The translations under genes and the position numbers were made by a program. Shown here in pieces: positions 33,501 through 45,500 of a stretch of 64,000 bases of DNA. How positions within the stretch are numbered: position 1 is the first letter of the stretch; every line of letters starts with the position of its first letter. This DNA comes from Stentor roeselii (taxonomy: Eukaryota; Ciliophora; Heterotrichea; Heterotrichida; Stentoridae). The stretch is taken from contig RSEH01000066.1 in assembly GCA_006503475.1 (NCBI GenBank), forward strand, positions 113,473 to 177,472, written 5' to 3'. The notes under the pieces were generated by a model that was given only the letters and a program-made list of their open reading frames with translations, searched no databases and was not told the origin of the DNA.

Positions 33501-34670
33501 GCAGATATTTTTCATCCTACATTCTAAACAGTCTGAATGACATTTTATGCAAACACCTGAGCTTATCAAAGCTGATGTATTATAAAACCCCTGTTTACAG
33601 TAACACCCAATATCACTGTGCACTTCTGAATTCCCATCTTTGCAAGTAGAACATTGAAAAGCAGAATTGCAAGTCGAGCATTCTCCATAACAGTTTTTGC
33701 ATGTATAATAGTTATTGATTAAATAATAACCGTTCACACAGTTACAAGAGGATGAAGATGTACTTTCAGGGCATATGTGATAAATTTCGTTTGACTCTAC
33801 AGTGCAACTTTTAGTAAAGGAATTCTCGCAATTTAAACAAATTCCATTTTTGCATCCATAACTGCAACCAGAGCATGAAGTATAATCAGAGGTCGATATG
33901 CAATAGTTTTGGTCGTTTTCTTTAATAGCAGGACTGCAAGATGAAGGGCATCCAGTCGAAACGCAATTACTTCCTGTGTAAGAAGTTGAGTAAAAGTTTG
34001 TGGGTAGGACAACTTCGTCGTAAAGGTAGAAACTCCAAACAAATCCTATCAATGATTTGCTATTACTTCCAATTAAATGATAATTAGCATTTGTTTCAAT
34101 ATAATTTAAAGGTAAATTAAAATTGGCAAAAAGAATATCGTTTGAATAACACTTTACTATTAAATTATCAACAATCATTGAAATGCAAATCCATTTTCCT
34201 ATTTATCTTATACCTGGAGAAGCTGTATTGTAAACTGTACTTACTTGATCAGTTAAAGTCCCTCTGTTATAAAATGAAGTATGAAATCGATCATAATCAA
34301 ATTTTCTAATAATATAACACCATTCAGTATCATTAAATCTACTAATAAATACATAATAATCATATCCAACTTCTTTAAAGTAAGTCCACATGATAATAGA
34401 AAAAGAGTTCATCCAAAAGTGAGGACTAGTTTTAACTTGATTTGGGGGAAGCCGAACGTATGTACTTTCAGTGTGAAAATAAGCTCCTCTATCAAAAGGA
34501 ATTGTATCATAGCTATCTGAGTTGATACTAATTCCATTCTGTCCATGATTCCCTGAGCCTGAGTAATCAAAGAAGATTTGACCAAAGTTCGATCCGAATT
34601 TGTAATGAACAAGATTAGAAGCTTGGATATGATAGGATATTCTCCAAAAAAATATGATGATGAAAGCCAT
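30570..34670 (-). CDS. receptor-like protein C: LamG-like domain, furin-like cysteine repeats, multipass C-terminus
   Basis: The exons are 34214-34670, 31251-34198, 31179-31235 (57 nt) and 30570-31163. All introns are 15 nt: GTATAAGATAAATAG (34199-34213), GTAATGGAAATTTAG (31236-31250) and GTATTTGATATTTAG (31164-31178). The product is about 1,351 residues. A signal peptide (MAFIIIFFWRISYHIQA) leads into a LamG-like domain that spans the first intron. About 15 cysteine repeats, many containing GFYNTS, occupy about 230-790. A beta domain and several hydrophobic helices end with YFRPFKET and a helix pair. The 5' 1.85 kb is almost identical to D, while the 3' half instead groups with A and B. Predicted surface receptor. 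The many N-x-S/T sites suggest glycosylation. Confidence 0.82.
32821..34670 (-). repeat. duplicated 5' half shared by genes C and D (copy in C)
   Basis: This segment matches 38291-40139 with long stretches identical at base level, including the first intron. Similarity falls sharply on the downstream side (after the KDSN codons) and at the start codon side. It is a recent segmental duplication or gene-conversion tract. Confidence 0.85.
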
Positions 34671-36206
34671 TTATTATAATCTTAGAATAATCTAGAAGCC
34701 GATCTCAAACAAAACTTCTAAAAATTTATCGAAGTTAAATTATTATATTCGATAAGTTTAGATAGTTTCAATCATCATAAAATTGAAGCTTGATGATCTC
34801 GAAAGAAAGTAATTGGTTTTTAAATCAAAGACTTTATTTTCTTTTATTGGTTAATGGAAATATTTTATATAAAGGACTTCTTTCCATTTAACTTTTTTAG
34901 GTTGAAATAAGGTTAAAAGAATATTTCTATATAATACTGATTAGCTCAACAAGGAAAGTAAAAATTATTTATATATATATCATATTCTGAATTAGAACTA
35001 AATTATATGATCAAATCCTATTTATAAGCTATATAAGATGAAAATCGATTTTAAATTCTTTAAACAGATGTAATTGTAAATTTTTGACTAGTTGTAAATA
35101 GTTTTATTTTCGTCAGAAGAATAACTAGTTTTCATTATGTTTAATATTTGAATATAAGGCATTTCGTATCTACCTAATTGTATATTTCACAGTGCGAACC
35201 CTTGGAAATTATATATATCGAAACTAAAACATTTTTCATATACAAAAGTATTTAGCATCCCTGTAGAAAAAATGTTTTTGGAGTATTAAACATTATATCA
35301 AGGTTTAATTGATTTGAAAATGATTTTTAGAAGGCAAAAGTTTATTTAAATTATCTATCATTGTATTCTCCTTGAAAAGATCAGTTATCATTGTATGTTT
35401 GTTTTGATGGAATCATTTTTTCTTTAAGAGATATGCCTCAGAAATTTTTCTGTTTCTTGTTAGAGATAATTATGATGAAAGTTGTAATGGATTTTATGGT
35501 CTTATGAACAAAAATATACATATATTCTTCCATATATATGTATATATATGTAAAAATTTATAGTTTTAGATTTAAATCTTAAAGTTTAATAGGAGAATAA
35601 TAAAATCATATTGTTTTTATGAAATATTCAATAAAAGTGCTTAAGAAACACGTTTTTCAATACACTTTTAACCATTTAAATACTAATAAACCAATCCTAG
35701 TCTGAAAGGTTTATTAATCCACAAAAACTTTTAATTAAGTTAAAATCAAGGTTTCTTCATGCAAGTCAACTCATTATTCAATGTATAGTAGCACTATCCC
35801 ATTTAACTAATGGAAAGAATAAATAGTTTGTATAATTTGATGTCTATCTCTGAATCGAAGTATGTTTCAAGTATTCCACTTAATTTATAACCTAATTGTG
35901 TTTCCAAATTTATCTTCAGAATCAAATTCACTAAAAAAAAATTTAGAGCTAAGATTAAAAGTTTTCTATATATTAAATCAATAAAGTGTGTTTATACTAA
36001 GGTTAATATCTTTGTTGAGTGATTTAGATCTCAAGGTTATTACTGCGGGAATCGAGGTAAATACTTTCAATTTATTGAAATTATAATATAATTATTTGCT
36101 ATAGTAAGTTAATCTAGATATAATTATTGACATTAAACATTCCAAAAGCTATAAAATATTTTTCAAATACGAACTATTCCCATTTCTCATATCCTAAAAT
36201 TAATAA
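34671..36206. other. intergenic AT-rich spacer
   Basis: This 1.54 kb stretch lies between the C start and D stop. It is strongly AT-rich with no frame worth calling. It contains an (AT/GT)n stretch near 35530 and other short TA runs (34966-34980). Confidence 0.4.
35511..35553. repeat. TA-rich simple repeat
   Basis: An imperfect alternating purine-pyrimidine tract (ATATATATG units) that is partly self-complementary. It looks like a simple repeat, and no function is implied. Confidence 0.6.
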
Positions 36207-39200
36207 CTAATCAATACTATAAACTTCTATTTTTTCCTTTTTCTCTTCTTTATTTTTCTTAGTCTGGACTGTCTCAGAGGAAATCTGATTCATTATTCTC
36301 TTTTTTCTAATATAATTAAGGATTTCCTTAAATTTTTCTAATAATTTTACCGAAAGCTGAAGAAGACTATACAAAAAATTCAATCCCCAACAAACATAAA
36401 CACATTTTATGCATAAATCTGATATCAACCTAGATTCATATAAAGTACCTTTACAGTTCCAAATTAATAGTAAGAGATTGATGCAAAGTAAAAAACTTTC
36501 TGTCAAAATATGAAAGATATTTATATATGTTATCTTGAAACATCTAGTGTAAAGCAAATAAAATAGAACCTAAGGAATTATTACAAGAAAACCGGATATT
36601 ATCATTATAGTCAGTTGAGCAAGTCCTGATAATTCAGTTTGTGATGAAATGGCTAAAATAATTCTTTTTGTTAAAAAGATCAAATAAAAGAATGAATCCT
36701 TTCGGCTTTCGTTTTTTAAATTGTTGAAGAAAACCTTATATTTGTTATCAAAACATTCAAGGCTAGCTGAGTCAGCCATTGAATATCTAGTTTTAATTAG
36801 ATAAATTAAGTAAAAAGTCATTAAAAGTTGATAAATCTATATTTATCTAACAACAATGACAAAAAATACTGCACCATCAATAATCTGAAATTCGGTAGAA
36901 TTATAATTATATTTTGCAGCTACACTTGAAACAACTGTAATTTCGAAAAAGCTTTGTATCCAAAGTTTTAAAATAAAATTCGTATATATCCAATTAGTAA
37001 TCGAACTCACTTTAGCTCTTAAAGACGGAATTAAGAAAGATGGAGAGAAAATAAGCATCACTCCAAAGGCTACTCCAAGTGTAGTTAACATAATTCCTCC
37101 ATTAATCATCAACAAATTTGTTTTATATCCATATTTTTTCAATTTTTTTGAGAGTTTTACTCCACTTTTTTCAGGAATAAAGTATTTGAAGATGTTAGGT
37201 GATGATTTTTGCAGTCTCATCCCCAAAATGAACTCCCTGTATATGGGATTCAATTTTAAGTCTAAAAGGTAAACAGAATAGATCATTTCTGCAGTGTTAA
37301 TAAAATTGAAAACGCTACTAAGATCATAAATTGCGATACTTACACCAAAAGTAAACATCAACCCTGCTGAAGTGACTCTAGATGCGATTCTTTCTTGATC
37401 TTTTGCTTCTTCTTTAAACTCTCGCTCTATTAAGTCATTTTTATCGAATTTGATAGTGCCGCTATAATGATGAGTTAATAAAATTGAATAGTTTTCAGAA
37501 AGTATTTTACTTATTATTTCTACTTCTATCAAACAATTCGTAAAAATATTATCTAGAGATGGTTCGATACCATATGAAATTTTTTCGTTTGTTTTGATAA
37601 TTTCGTAATTTATATTTTTGTCATCAACATGCACAATCATATTTGAACCATTTAAATCATAAAGTAGTGATTCATTGAAAACTATCCAAAGGATATTTGA
37701 ATTATCTACAAATGAATATCCTGTAAATATCCTATCTGTCATGTTCTGATAGCAATTTTCAGTGTCACACTTTTCGCAATTATTTCCAATAAGATAATAC
37801 CCAGGAATACATGAATTGCATGAATTATCGGTATTGTTTTTTTCAAAATAATCAAAGCATTCAAGGCATCCATATTTAGTAGTATCTTTGCAGTTTTTAC
37901 AAGAGTAGTGGCAATCAAGACATTCAAATCGTTCTGGTTCATATTCGTTCATCACTTTACCTTGTGAACAAACACACTCTGAATTGATAAGACTTAAATT
38001 TTCCGGGCATTTGCATCCTTGATATCTTAAAATTTCAAAGTTTTCGATGTCACATAATTCGCAGAGGTATTCATTTTTACAGGTCGTACAATATTTCCGA
38101 CATTTATTGCATTCATTGTAATTTTGACTTGGGTCTTGTTCAAAATTTGGACACTTTTTACAGAGTAATTCAGAATTTGAAGATGAATTATAGTATCCTG
38201 GAAGACAAATGCAATCAGTCCCGTTAAATTCTGCGTTTGGAGTGCAGAGCTCAGTTGGTACCGAATTGTTACATAATTCACAATAATTATTTGAATCTTT
38301 GCAATATTTTTCTTTGCAAACACAGCCAGGCTGAGGAGAAACAATAGAATTCGCGTCTAAACAAGTAAGACATTTAAATGACTCGTTACAAGTCTTGCAT
38401 TCATGGTGACATTCAAGGCAACTTCCTTGAGAAACAATTTGACTAGTGTTATAAAACCCGTCTTTGCACAAACACCCACCCGTCATTATTATAATTGAGT
38501 TTGAGTCAGCACATTCATTACAAATAAACTCACTTGTGCAGGTGTTACACTCAAGAGAGCAAGGCTTGCAATAACTAATCGAATTTAGTTCAGAAGTATT
38601 GTAAAACCCTTTTTTACAAGCACAACCTGAAATACTGTCAGGTTGTGAATTAAGATCTTTGCATGTGAGACATAAGAGATCTTTATCACAGATTTCACAG
38701 TCTGAATGACATTTTAGACAGATTCCACCAGTCTCCAGAGATGTTGAGTTGTAATAGCCTTGATTGCATTCACAGCCGTAATCGCTTCTTGGAGAAGAAT
38801 TTGATGGAGTACATGTTAGACACTTTTGGAAATCTTTACAGGATTTGCACGTCGAGTAACATTTCAAGCATGAACTACTTTCAGATAAATTTGTTGTGTT
38901 GTAGTAACCTTCATTGCACATGCATCCAGTAGTAAGATCTGGAGTTGAATAATCAGATTTGCAAGAAATGCAGATATTTTCCATCGTACATTCTAAACAG
39001 TCTGAATGACATATCATGCAAATACCCGAGCTTATCAAAGCTGATGTATTATAAAACCCCTGTTTACAGTAACACCCAATATCACTGTGCACTTCTGAAT
39101 TCCCATCTTTGCAAGTAGAACATTTAAAAGCAGAATTGCAAGTCGAGCATTCTCCATAACAGCTTTTGCATGTATAATAGTTATTGATTAAATAATAACC

Positions 39201-40139
39201 GTTCACACAGTTACAAGAGGATAAAGATGTACTTTCAGGGCATATGTGATAAATTTCGTTTGACTCTACAGCGCAACTTTTAGTAAAGGAATTCTCGCAA
39301 TTTAAACAAATTCCATTTTTGCATCCATAACTGCAACCAGAGCATGAAGTATAATCAGAGGTCGATATGCAATAGTTTTGGTCGTTTTCTTTAATAGCAG
39401 GACTGCAAGATGAAGGGCATCCAGTCGAAACGCAATTACTTCCTGTGTAAGAAGTTGAGTAAAAGTTTGTGGGTAGGACAACTTCGTCGTAAAGGTAGAA
39501 ACTCCAAACAAATCCTATCAATGATTTGCTATTACTTCCAATTAAATGATAATTAGCATTTGTTTCAATATAATTTAAAGGTAAATTAAAATTGGCAAAA
39601 AGAATATCGTTTGAATAACACTTTACTATTAAATTATCAACAATCATTGAAATGCAAATCCATTTTCCTATTTATCTTATACCTGGAGAAGCTGTATCGT
39701 AAACTGTACTTACTTGATCAGTTAAAGTCCCTCTGTTATAAAATGAAGTATGAAATCGATCATAATCAAATTTTCTAATAATTTGAAACCATTCAGTATC
39801 ATTAAATCTACTAATAAATACATAATAATCATATCCCACTTCTTTAAAGTAAGTCCACATGATAATAGAAAAAGAGTTCATCCAATAGTGAGGACTAGTT
39901 TTAACTTGATTTGGGGGAAGCCGAATGTATGTACTTTCAGTGTGAAAATAAGCTCCTCTATCAAAAGGAATTGTATCATAGGTATTTGAGTTGATACTAA
40001 TTCCATTCTGTCCATGATTCCCTGAGCCTGAGTAATCAAAGAAGATTTGACCAAAGTTCGATCCGAATCTATAATTAACAAGAAGGGAAGCCTGGATAAG
40101 GTGAAAGACTGACCAAATAACCGAAATCAAGAAAGGCAT
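36207..40139 (-). CDS. receptor-like protein D: LamG-like domain, furin-like cysteine repeats, E-type multipass C-terminus
   Basis: The exons are 39683-40139, 36852-39667, 36585-36836 and 36207-36569. Introns are GTATAAGATAAATAG (39668-39682), GTTAGATAAATATAG (36837-36851) and GTAATAATTCCTTAG (36570-36584). The last lacks the A at -6 and is the least certain. The product is about 1,295 residues. The signal peptide, LamG-like domain and first ten or so cysteine repeats nearly duplicate C. After that the sequence differs, and the C-terminus (FTFGVSIAIYDLSSVFNFIN, then IPEKSGVKLSKKLKKYGYKT) follows E rather than A-C. The last part is shorter than in E and lacks the RPFKE loop. It is a mosaic gene, predicted to encode a membrane receptor; the 3' structure is moderately certain. 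Confidence 0.78.
38291..40139 (-). repeat. duplicated 5' half shared by genes C and D (copy in D)
   Basis: Partner of 32821-34670. The region coding for the early cysteine repeats is nearly identical, with most differences clustered in a few repeats, and the signal peptide codons differ more. The boundary falls inside one cysteine repeat. Confidence 0.85.
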
Positions 40140-42562
40140 TTATTATTTATTACTTAACAGTACATAAATATTTCTACAATCAAACTGATTTCCATTCAAT
40201 TCGCTCATCAGATTAACCTAAACTTCAAATTCTTGAGGGTATATCTTGTTTAAATGTTTATAGCATTAGTTATTTAGTTCTTATCTCGAAGAAAATTTTA
40301 TGTAAAGGTTTATCATATGTAGTAATATCATCTAGCTTCATACCTGTTAATATACCAAAGATGGAATACTTAACAAGGTATCATATAATTATTCTAACTA
40401 TTGAATTTTTCAACTGCATTCTATCAGCTTAAAAACTCTAAAATTAAGTTTAAGTAAGGTTTTTTAAAATGATTAAAGGAATTGTCTTCCTGACTTAGTT
40501 TAAAATACTATTCTTAAAAAACTTTTTATCATTGCTAAAGCCTATATTTTTCTATGATAAGCTAGACTCATCAATTCTAAGGTGAAAAGCCAGATATTTA
40601 AATAAAGAATTATTATGATACCTTTGAAAATCTTCCGATTTTCCAGATCAGGAATAGTTTGACTGCATCTGGTATATGATTAATTTCATGTACTATATCC
40701 AAGAAATAATGTTTCTTTGTTATTGCTTTGAAGATTCTAAATATATATATTAAACATAGATTATCAACCTTGAATCATATTCAATCAATTTCTTTTTTAC
40801 AATTTATCATCTAATAGATAAACTTTAGATCATATTTCAGAACTACTAGGTGCCTTGGATTACTTTACAGAGTAATGAAAAAGGCTAAAATTCAAGAAAA
40901 TAAGGACCAGATATCCTGGAATGGAATTTTAAACAAGTACTGGGTGGTGATATTTATTAGATCATAATAGCACTATTGATCTCTTTGTGAATATGAGATC
41001 ATTTTTAGAATTTTAAATCACTCCACCTGTGATAACCTATTCAATAGAGTCTATAAAAATATTTTAAATGAAACTCTATCATTTAAATTATCCAAATCCC
41101 TGAGATTCAAGATCAATAAGAATTATATATTTACAATAAGACTAGATACATAGCATTATTACCCATTATGAGCACCATCTGACAATTCCTTAAATTTCAA
41201 GAATAAAATATACTTCTAAAGTCTTAAGAGTAAAAATTAAAGCATTTTCAAGATTTAGAATCTAAAGTTCATAGTTTTCCTTATACCATATTGATCCAAA
41301 GTTTTCATGTTTATATTCAAATTATTTAATGTTTTTTGAATATTTTGTGCTTTCGTATGCATTCTTAGTCTTCTTTAAATAATCTCATTGCATTTCTTGA
41401 GTATGCTATTTATTTTCTTCTATTTATGAGTAAGGCATCATTGTTTATTTGTGTTTGAAGCATTCAGGAATTTTTTGAGATAACTTTTACTTTTTTATTG
41501 GGAAGTCTTTTAATAGGGTCTATTTTAACTGGATTAGCTCTGATGGGTTCAGAGTTTTGTTATAAGGTTGAGATAAGCATGGAGGCTATGATAAGATCAA
41601 TATAAATTTTATATAAAAATCTAAATGTGCAATTTCGAGTGGATGTGCCTATCATTTGCTACTCTTTCATATTAATTTACACCTAGTAAAAAATACTTAT
41701 ATAAAATTACACAAACTAGGATACAAGAATTAAAAGTACAATCTGACCTCTATACCCAAACAACACCTTTAAGAGCATAAAATTATAAATTTTAGTTAAA
41801 TAATTAAAATCCAAGATTAAAATTCCCCAATGAAGTTTTCAGATAATCGATATCAATCATAAAAGTTTCAAATTTATTCAATTAGTCAAGAAATTTTGAT
41901 ACGATAATTAAAATATATCAAAATATATCTAAATGAATACAAAAAAGAAACTAATCCAGAAGGATATCAAAAAAAAAATTAATAATATTGACAGAGATAT
42001 ACATTCGAAACATTATCTGGGTTATAAAACTCAAAAAAATACAAAAGAGTTGTATAATGTATTTTAATAATAAATGATATTTTCAAATTTGTTAATATAA
42101 TGTTACTGGAAAGAAATTTTAGATACATCTATCTGTCTTTAGTTTAGTGATAAGATCGGAAATTACAATAATAAACAAAAACTGTAATTTATATCCTCTT
42201 ACGAGTTTAAATTGATTAACAATATAGAAGCTTCAAGTTTTATTCATTTCTTAGGCTCATAACTTATTGAAATAATTTCAAAAAAGTCTAGATACTCAAT
42301 AGCAAATCATATTCTATAAGTTTATCCCATGAGTTAAATTTGGAAAAAGTTTGCAGTCCAAATGATTCTTCATATTGAATACTTAAGAAATCATTCAAAA
42401 GGTAATTGCTTAAAAATAAACTATTTTCTTGAACTAATTAGAGAAAATACTAATCTTTTAAATTGTTCTAAAAAAACTTAGATGTTTATAGAGATATTAA
42501 AAATATAATTATAGACATTATAGAAGTCTATTTGACATATTTAATATAGACAATATAAAAAT
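40140..42562. other. long intergenic AT-rich region
   Basis: This 2.42 kb stretch lies between the divergent starts of D and the WD40-channel gene. It has no frame above about 60 codons that looks coding. A short plus-strand stretch near 40870-40960 reads like protein (KAKIQENKDQISWNGILNKY), but stops follow and nothing joins it. Both promoters must be here. No RNA gene was found. Confidence 0.4.
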
Positions 42563-45500
42563 ATGCAAGGATTATCAGAGCCTTTAAATCCAACTCCTGC
42601 TACTGGTAACAATCTAGCAGCTCCTATTGAAACCATTCTCAATCCCGCTGAAAATGAAAAGGATCTAAAGAAAATTCAGACGTTTTCAAATGAAATCAAT
42701 TCATGGGACCCCAGCAGTAATGAGAATTTAACAGGAAGTGAAATAACTTCAAATCTGAAAATCTATGAGCCGCTACAGATATTGATATATCAACAAGGAA
42801 AAAATTTGCATATAGTCCCATTAGAAAATTTCTCTGAGGCTGAAAGGAAGACCATTGATTTTTCCGATGAAGATTATAGTATAAAAGTATTCAACATCAT
42901 GAAAAAAGGAAATATTTTATTTGTAGCTATTGGATACAATTTAAAATGGTATAAGATTGAAAAGAAGCGCAAAATAATATTAGCTAATCAAGGAAGTTGC
43001 ACCTTTCCAGGGGTGATCAGCTCTTTCGCATTTCATGAGAGAACTATTATTTGTTCCCTAATGGATAAAAACAGAATCTACTATAGAGCTTATTATAAAA
43101 TAGAGCCTCTAATGAAATTTTCATCAACTGAAATACCACTGAAAGATGAAGAAAATATTTCTTCAATTATTATAACATCAAACATTTCAGTCCTTGCTGG
43201 TGACAAAGGCTCTTTAATATTCAACTCTTTTAACCAGCAAAAAAAAACTTGGGGTAAATTCGAAAATCACAACAATTTTAAGTCAGGAATGAATTCCCAA
43301 AAAACAATCACTTTACTTCAGGCTTCAGAAATAACGAATATGATGATGATTGTTGCTAACTCACACATAATCAGTGTCTGGAATCTCTGTCGATATAAAT
43401 TCCAGAGTCAGTTGATAGGCCATACAGAAATCGTGACTATTATTTCTTTCTTTCATTGTGGGAATAAAGCTATTTCTTGTGATGCTATTCAAACTATAAT
43501 CATTTGGAACGTTTTATTGAGTTATCAGTTGGGAAAGATCAATATACACTTGAAGTTAATAACCGATATCATTATCACTGATGATGATAGATATTTAATT
43601 ACTTCCTCTGATGACAAGACTATCAAGATAACTGAGATGGAAAGCTTTAATGTTGAAGCTGAACTCAGAGGTCATAAAAAAAGAATAAACAATATTGCCT
43701 ATTACCGAGGTAAAATTTACTCAACTTCTAAAGATAATTCTATTCGGAGATGGAATCTTGCAAATCAAAAAGAAAGCCTTAAAATAGAGTTTCCTGAAAT
43801 GAAAATTATTGAAAAAGTTGATTGCAAAGGAAGTAATATCTTTGTTTTGACTGATTCAGATATCACTTCTTACTCAGTTTTGAACAATAAAGTAACAACA
43901 TTGCAACATAACACTGAAATCTTATCTAGTTGTAAAATAACGCATTTAAGTTTTACTGAAGATGGCAAAAACTTGGTATGTGTCAGAGATGACAGAAGTT
44001 CAGTCAGAATTATTGACTTTCAAATTCTTAAAGAACAAAAAGTTGATTTAAAAGGAAAAAAAATTAAATCCGCTAATTTGGTCATTTTAAAAATAATTGA
44101 GCAAAACAAAATACTTTTACTGGATAAAAACATGAATCTGAGCCTTTGTGAAAGTGATGGAAATGTGCTTTCAGTTAAAAATATTCATCAAAATTTTGGA
44201 GAAATCATACTTTTCGAAACAATAAGCTTTGATAAACAAAAAGGGACTAGACTGATTTTAATGAATGAATTAGGTACAATTTTAGTTGTCTCGATAGACC
44301 ATGGCACAAACGTAATTTCAGAAACTGAAGAATATGAAAAGCTAGATTTCATGACTAAAAACAAACCAAATAACTTACTATTTATTAGCCAAGACATAAT
44401 TTGCTTCACTTTCGAGCAGGATTGTAATTTTTACATTTTACACTTAGCCGATCCAAGCATTTTAATAACTAAAGAACAACAAAAAGAAGTAACAAATGTT
44501 ATTAAAGTAGAAAAAAATATTAACCAAGAAAATAACTTAAAAAGTGACTTTTTGATTTCATTTTCAGTTGGTTTCCATTTAAAGGCATGGGCTATCAAAT
44601 ACCGTGATATTGGAAAGAAAGTGATTTTAGAAGTGACTGAATACTTTACGATTATCGAGCACAAAGAGCTGATCACTATTTTAATCGATGTTCCTAATTC
44701 AGATTTCGTAGCATCTTCTTCAGTTGATGGGAAAGTGATTCTTTACAATATTCCTGAAAAAAGGATTGAAAGTATTTACAATTCGCACAGGATGAAAGTA
44801 ATCGGAATGAAAATACTTAACCCTGACCAAAACTCGATTTTAATTCTCAGCTACACTAAAAATTCAATTCATTTATGGGACATAAATGAGTACAAATCAC
44901 AAACAGGTATAAAAGTTAAAGGAACTCATGACCCTATCGAGAAATTCATAGTTTTATATAAACTTAAATTCTCCAAAGAGATTTTACCTAGTCAAAGATT
45001 TGTTACATTTGGAGATAGCGAGTTTACATTCTTGCATTACTATTTCTACAGGAATCAGTATCAATTAGCGGAGTTGGCCTTGAACAAAAGCATTTTGATT
45101 AGCCAAACATTTGACAAAGACCCGAAGTTCAGAAACTCTCCTTTATTTATTGCTATTAAGGCGAAATCAGTATCAAGTATTAAAGTTTTTATTGAATATT
45201 TGAATTATTTGAGTCTTTCTAGAAACACTCACAGACTTCGTTGTATTTGCTTCTGCATTCGAAATGACTTGATTGAATTGGTCCAATGTGGAACTTCAAA
45301 ACTTTTTGAGTTTTTTGAATCGATTTTCTTTAGAGTAGAAGAACCAAAAATAGTGAATCATTATGGAGAATTACCATCACTTGTTTACAGTGATAACTGT
45401 TTACATGAAGAACATTTTGAAGATAGTCAAAGTGGGACCTTGCAGCAAGATGATATTTTAATTGAAAAAAGAAGTTGCATGATGTTGCTTCCAGTTGAAT

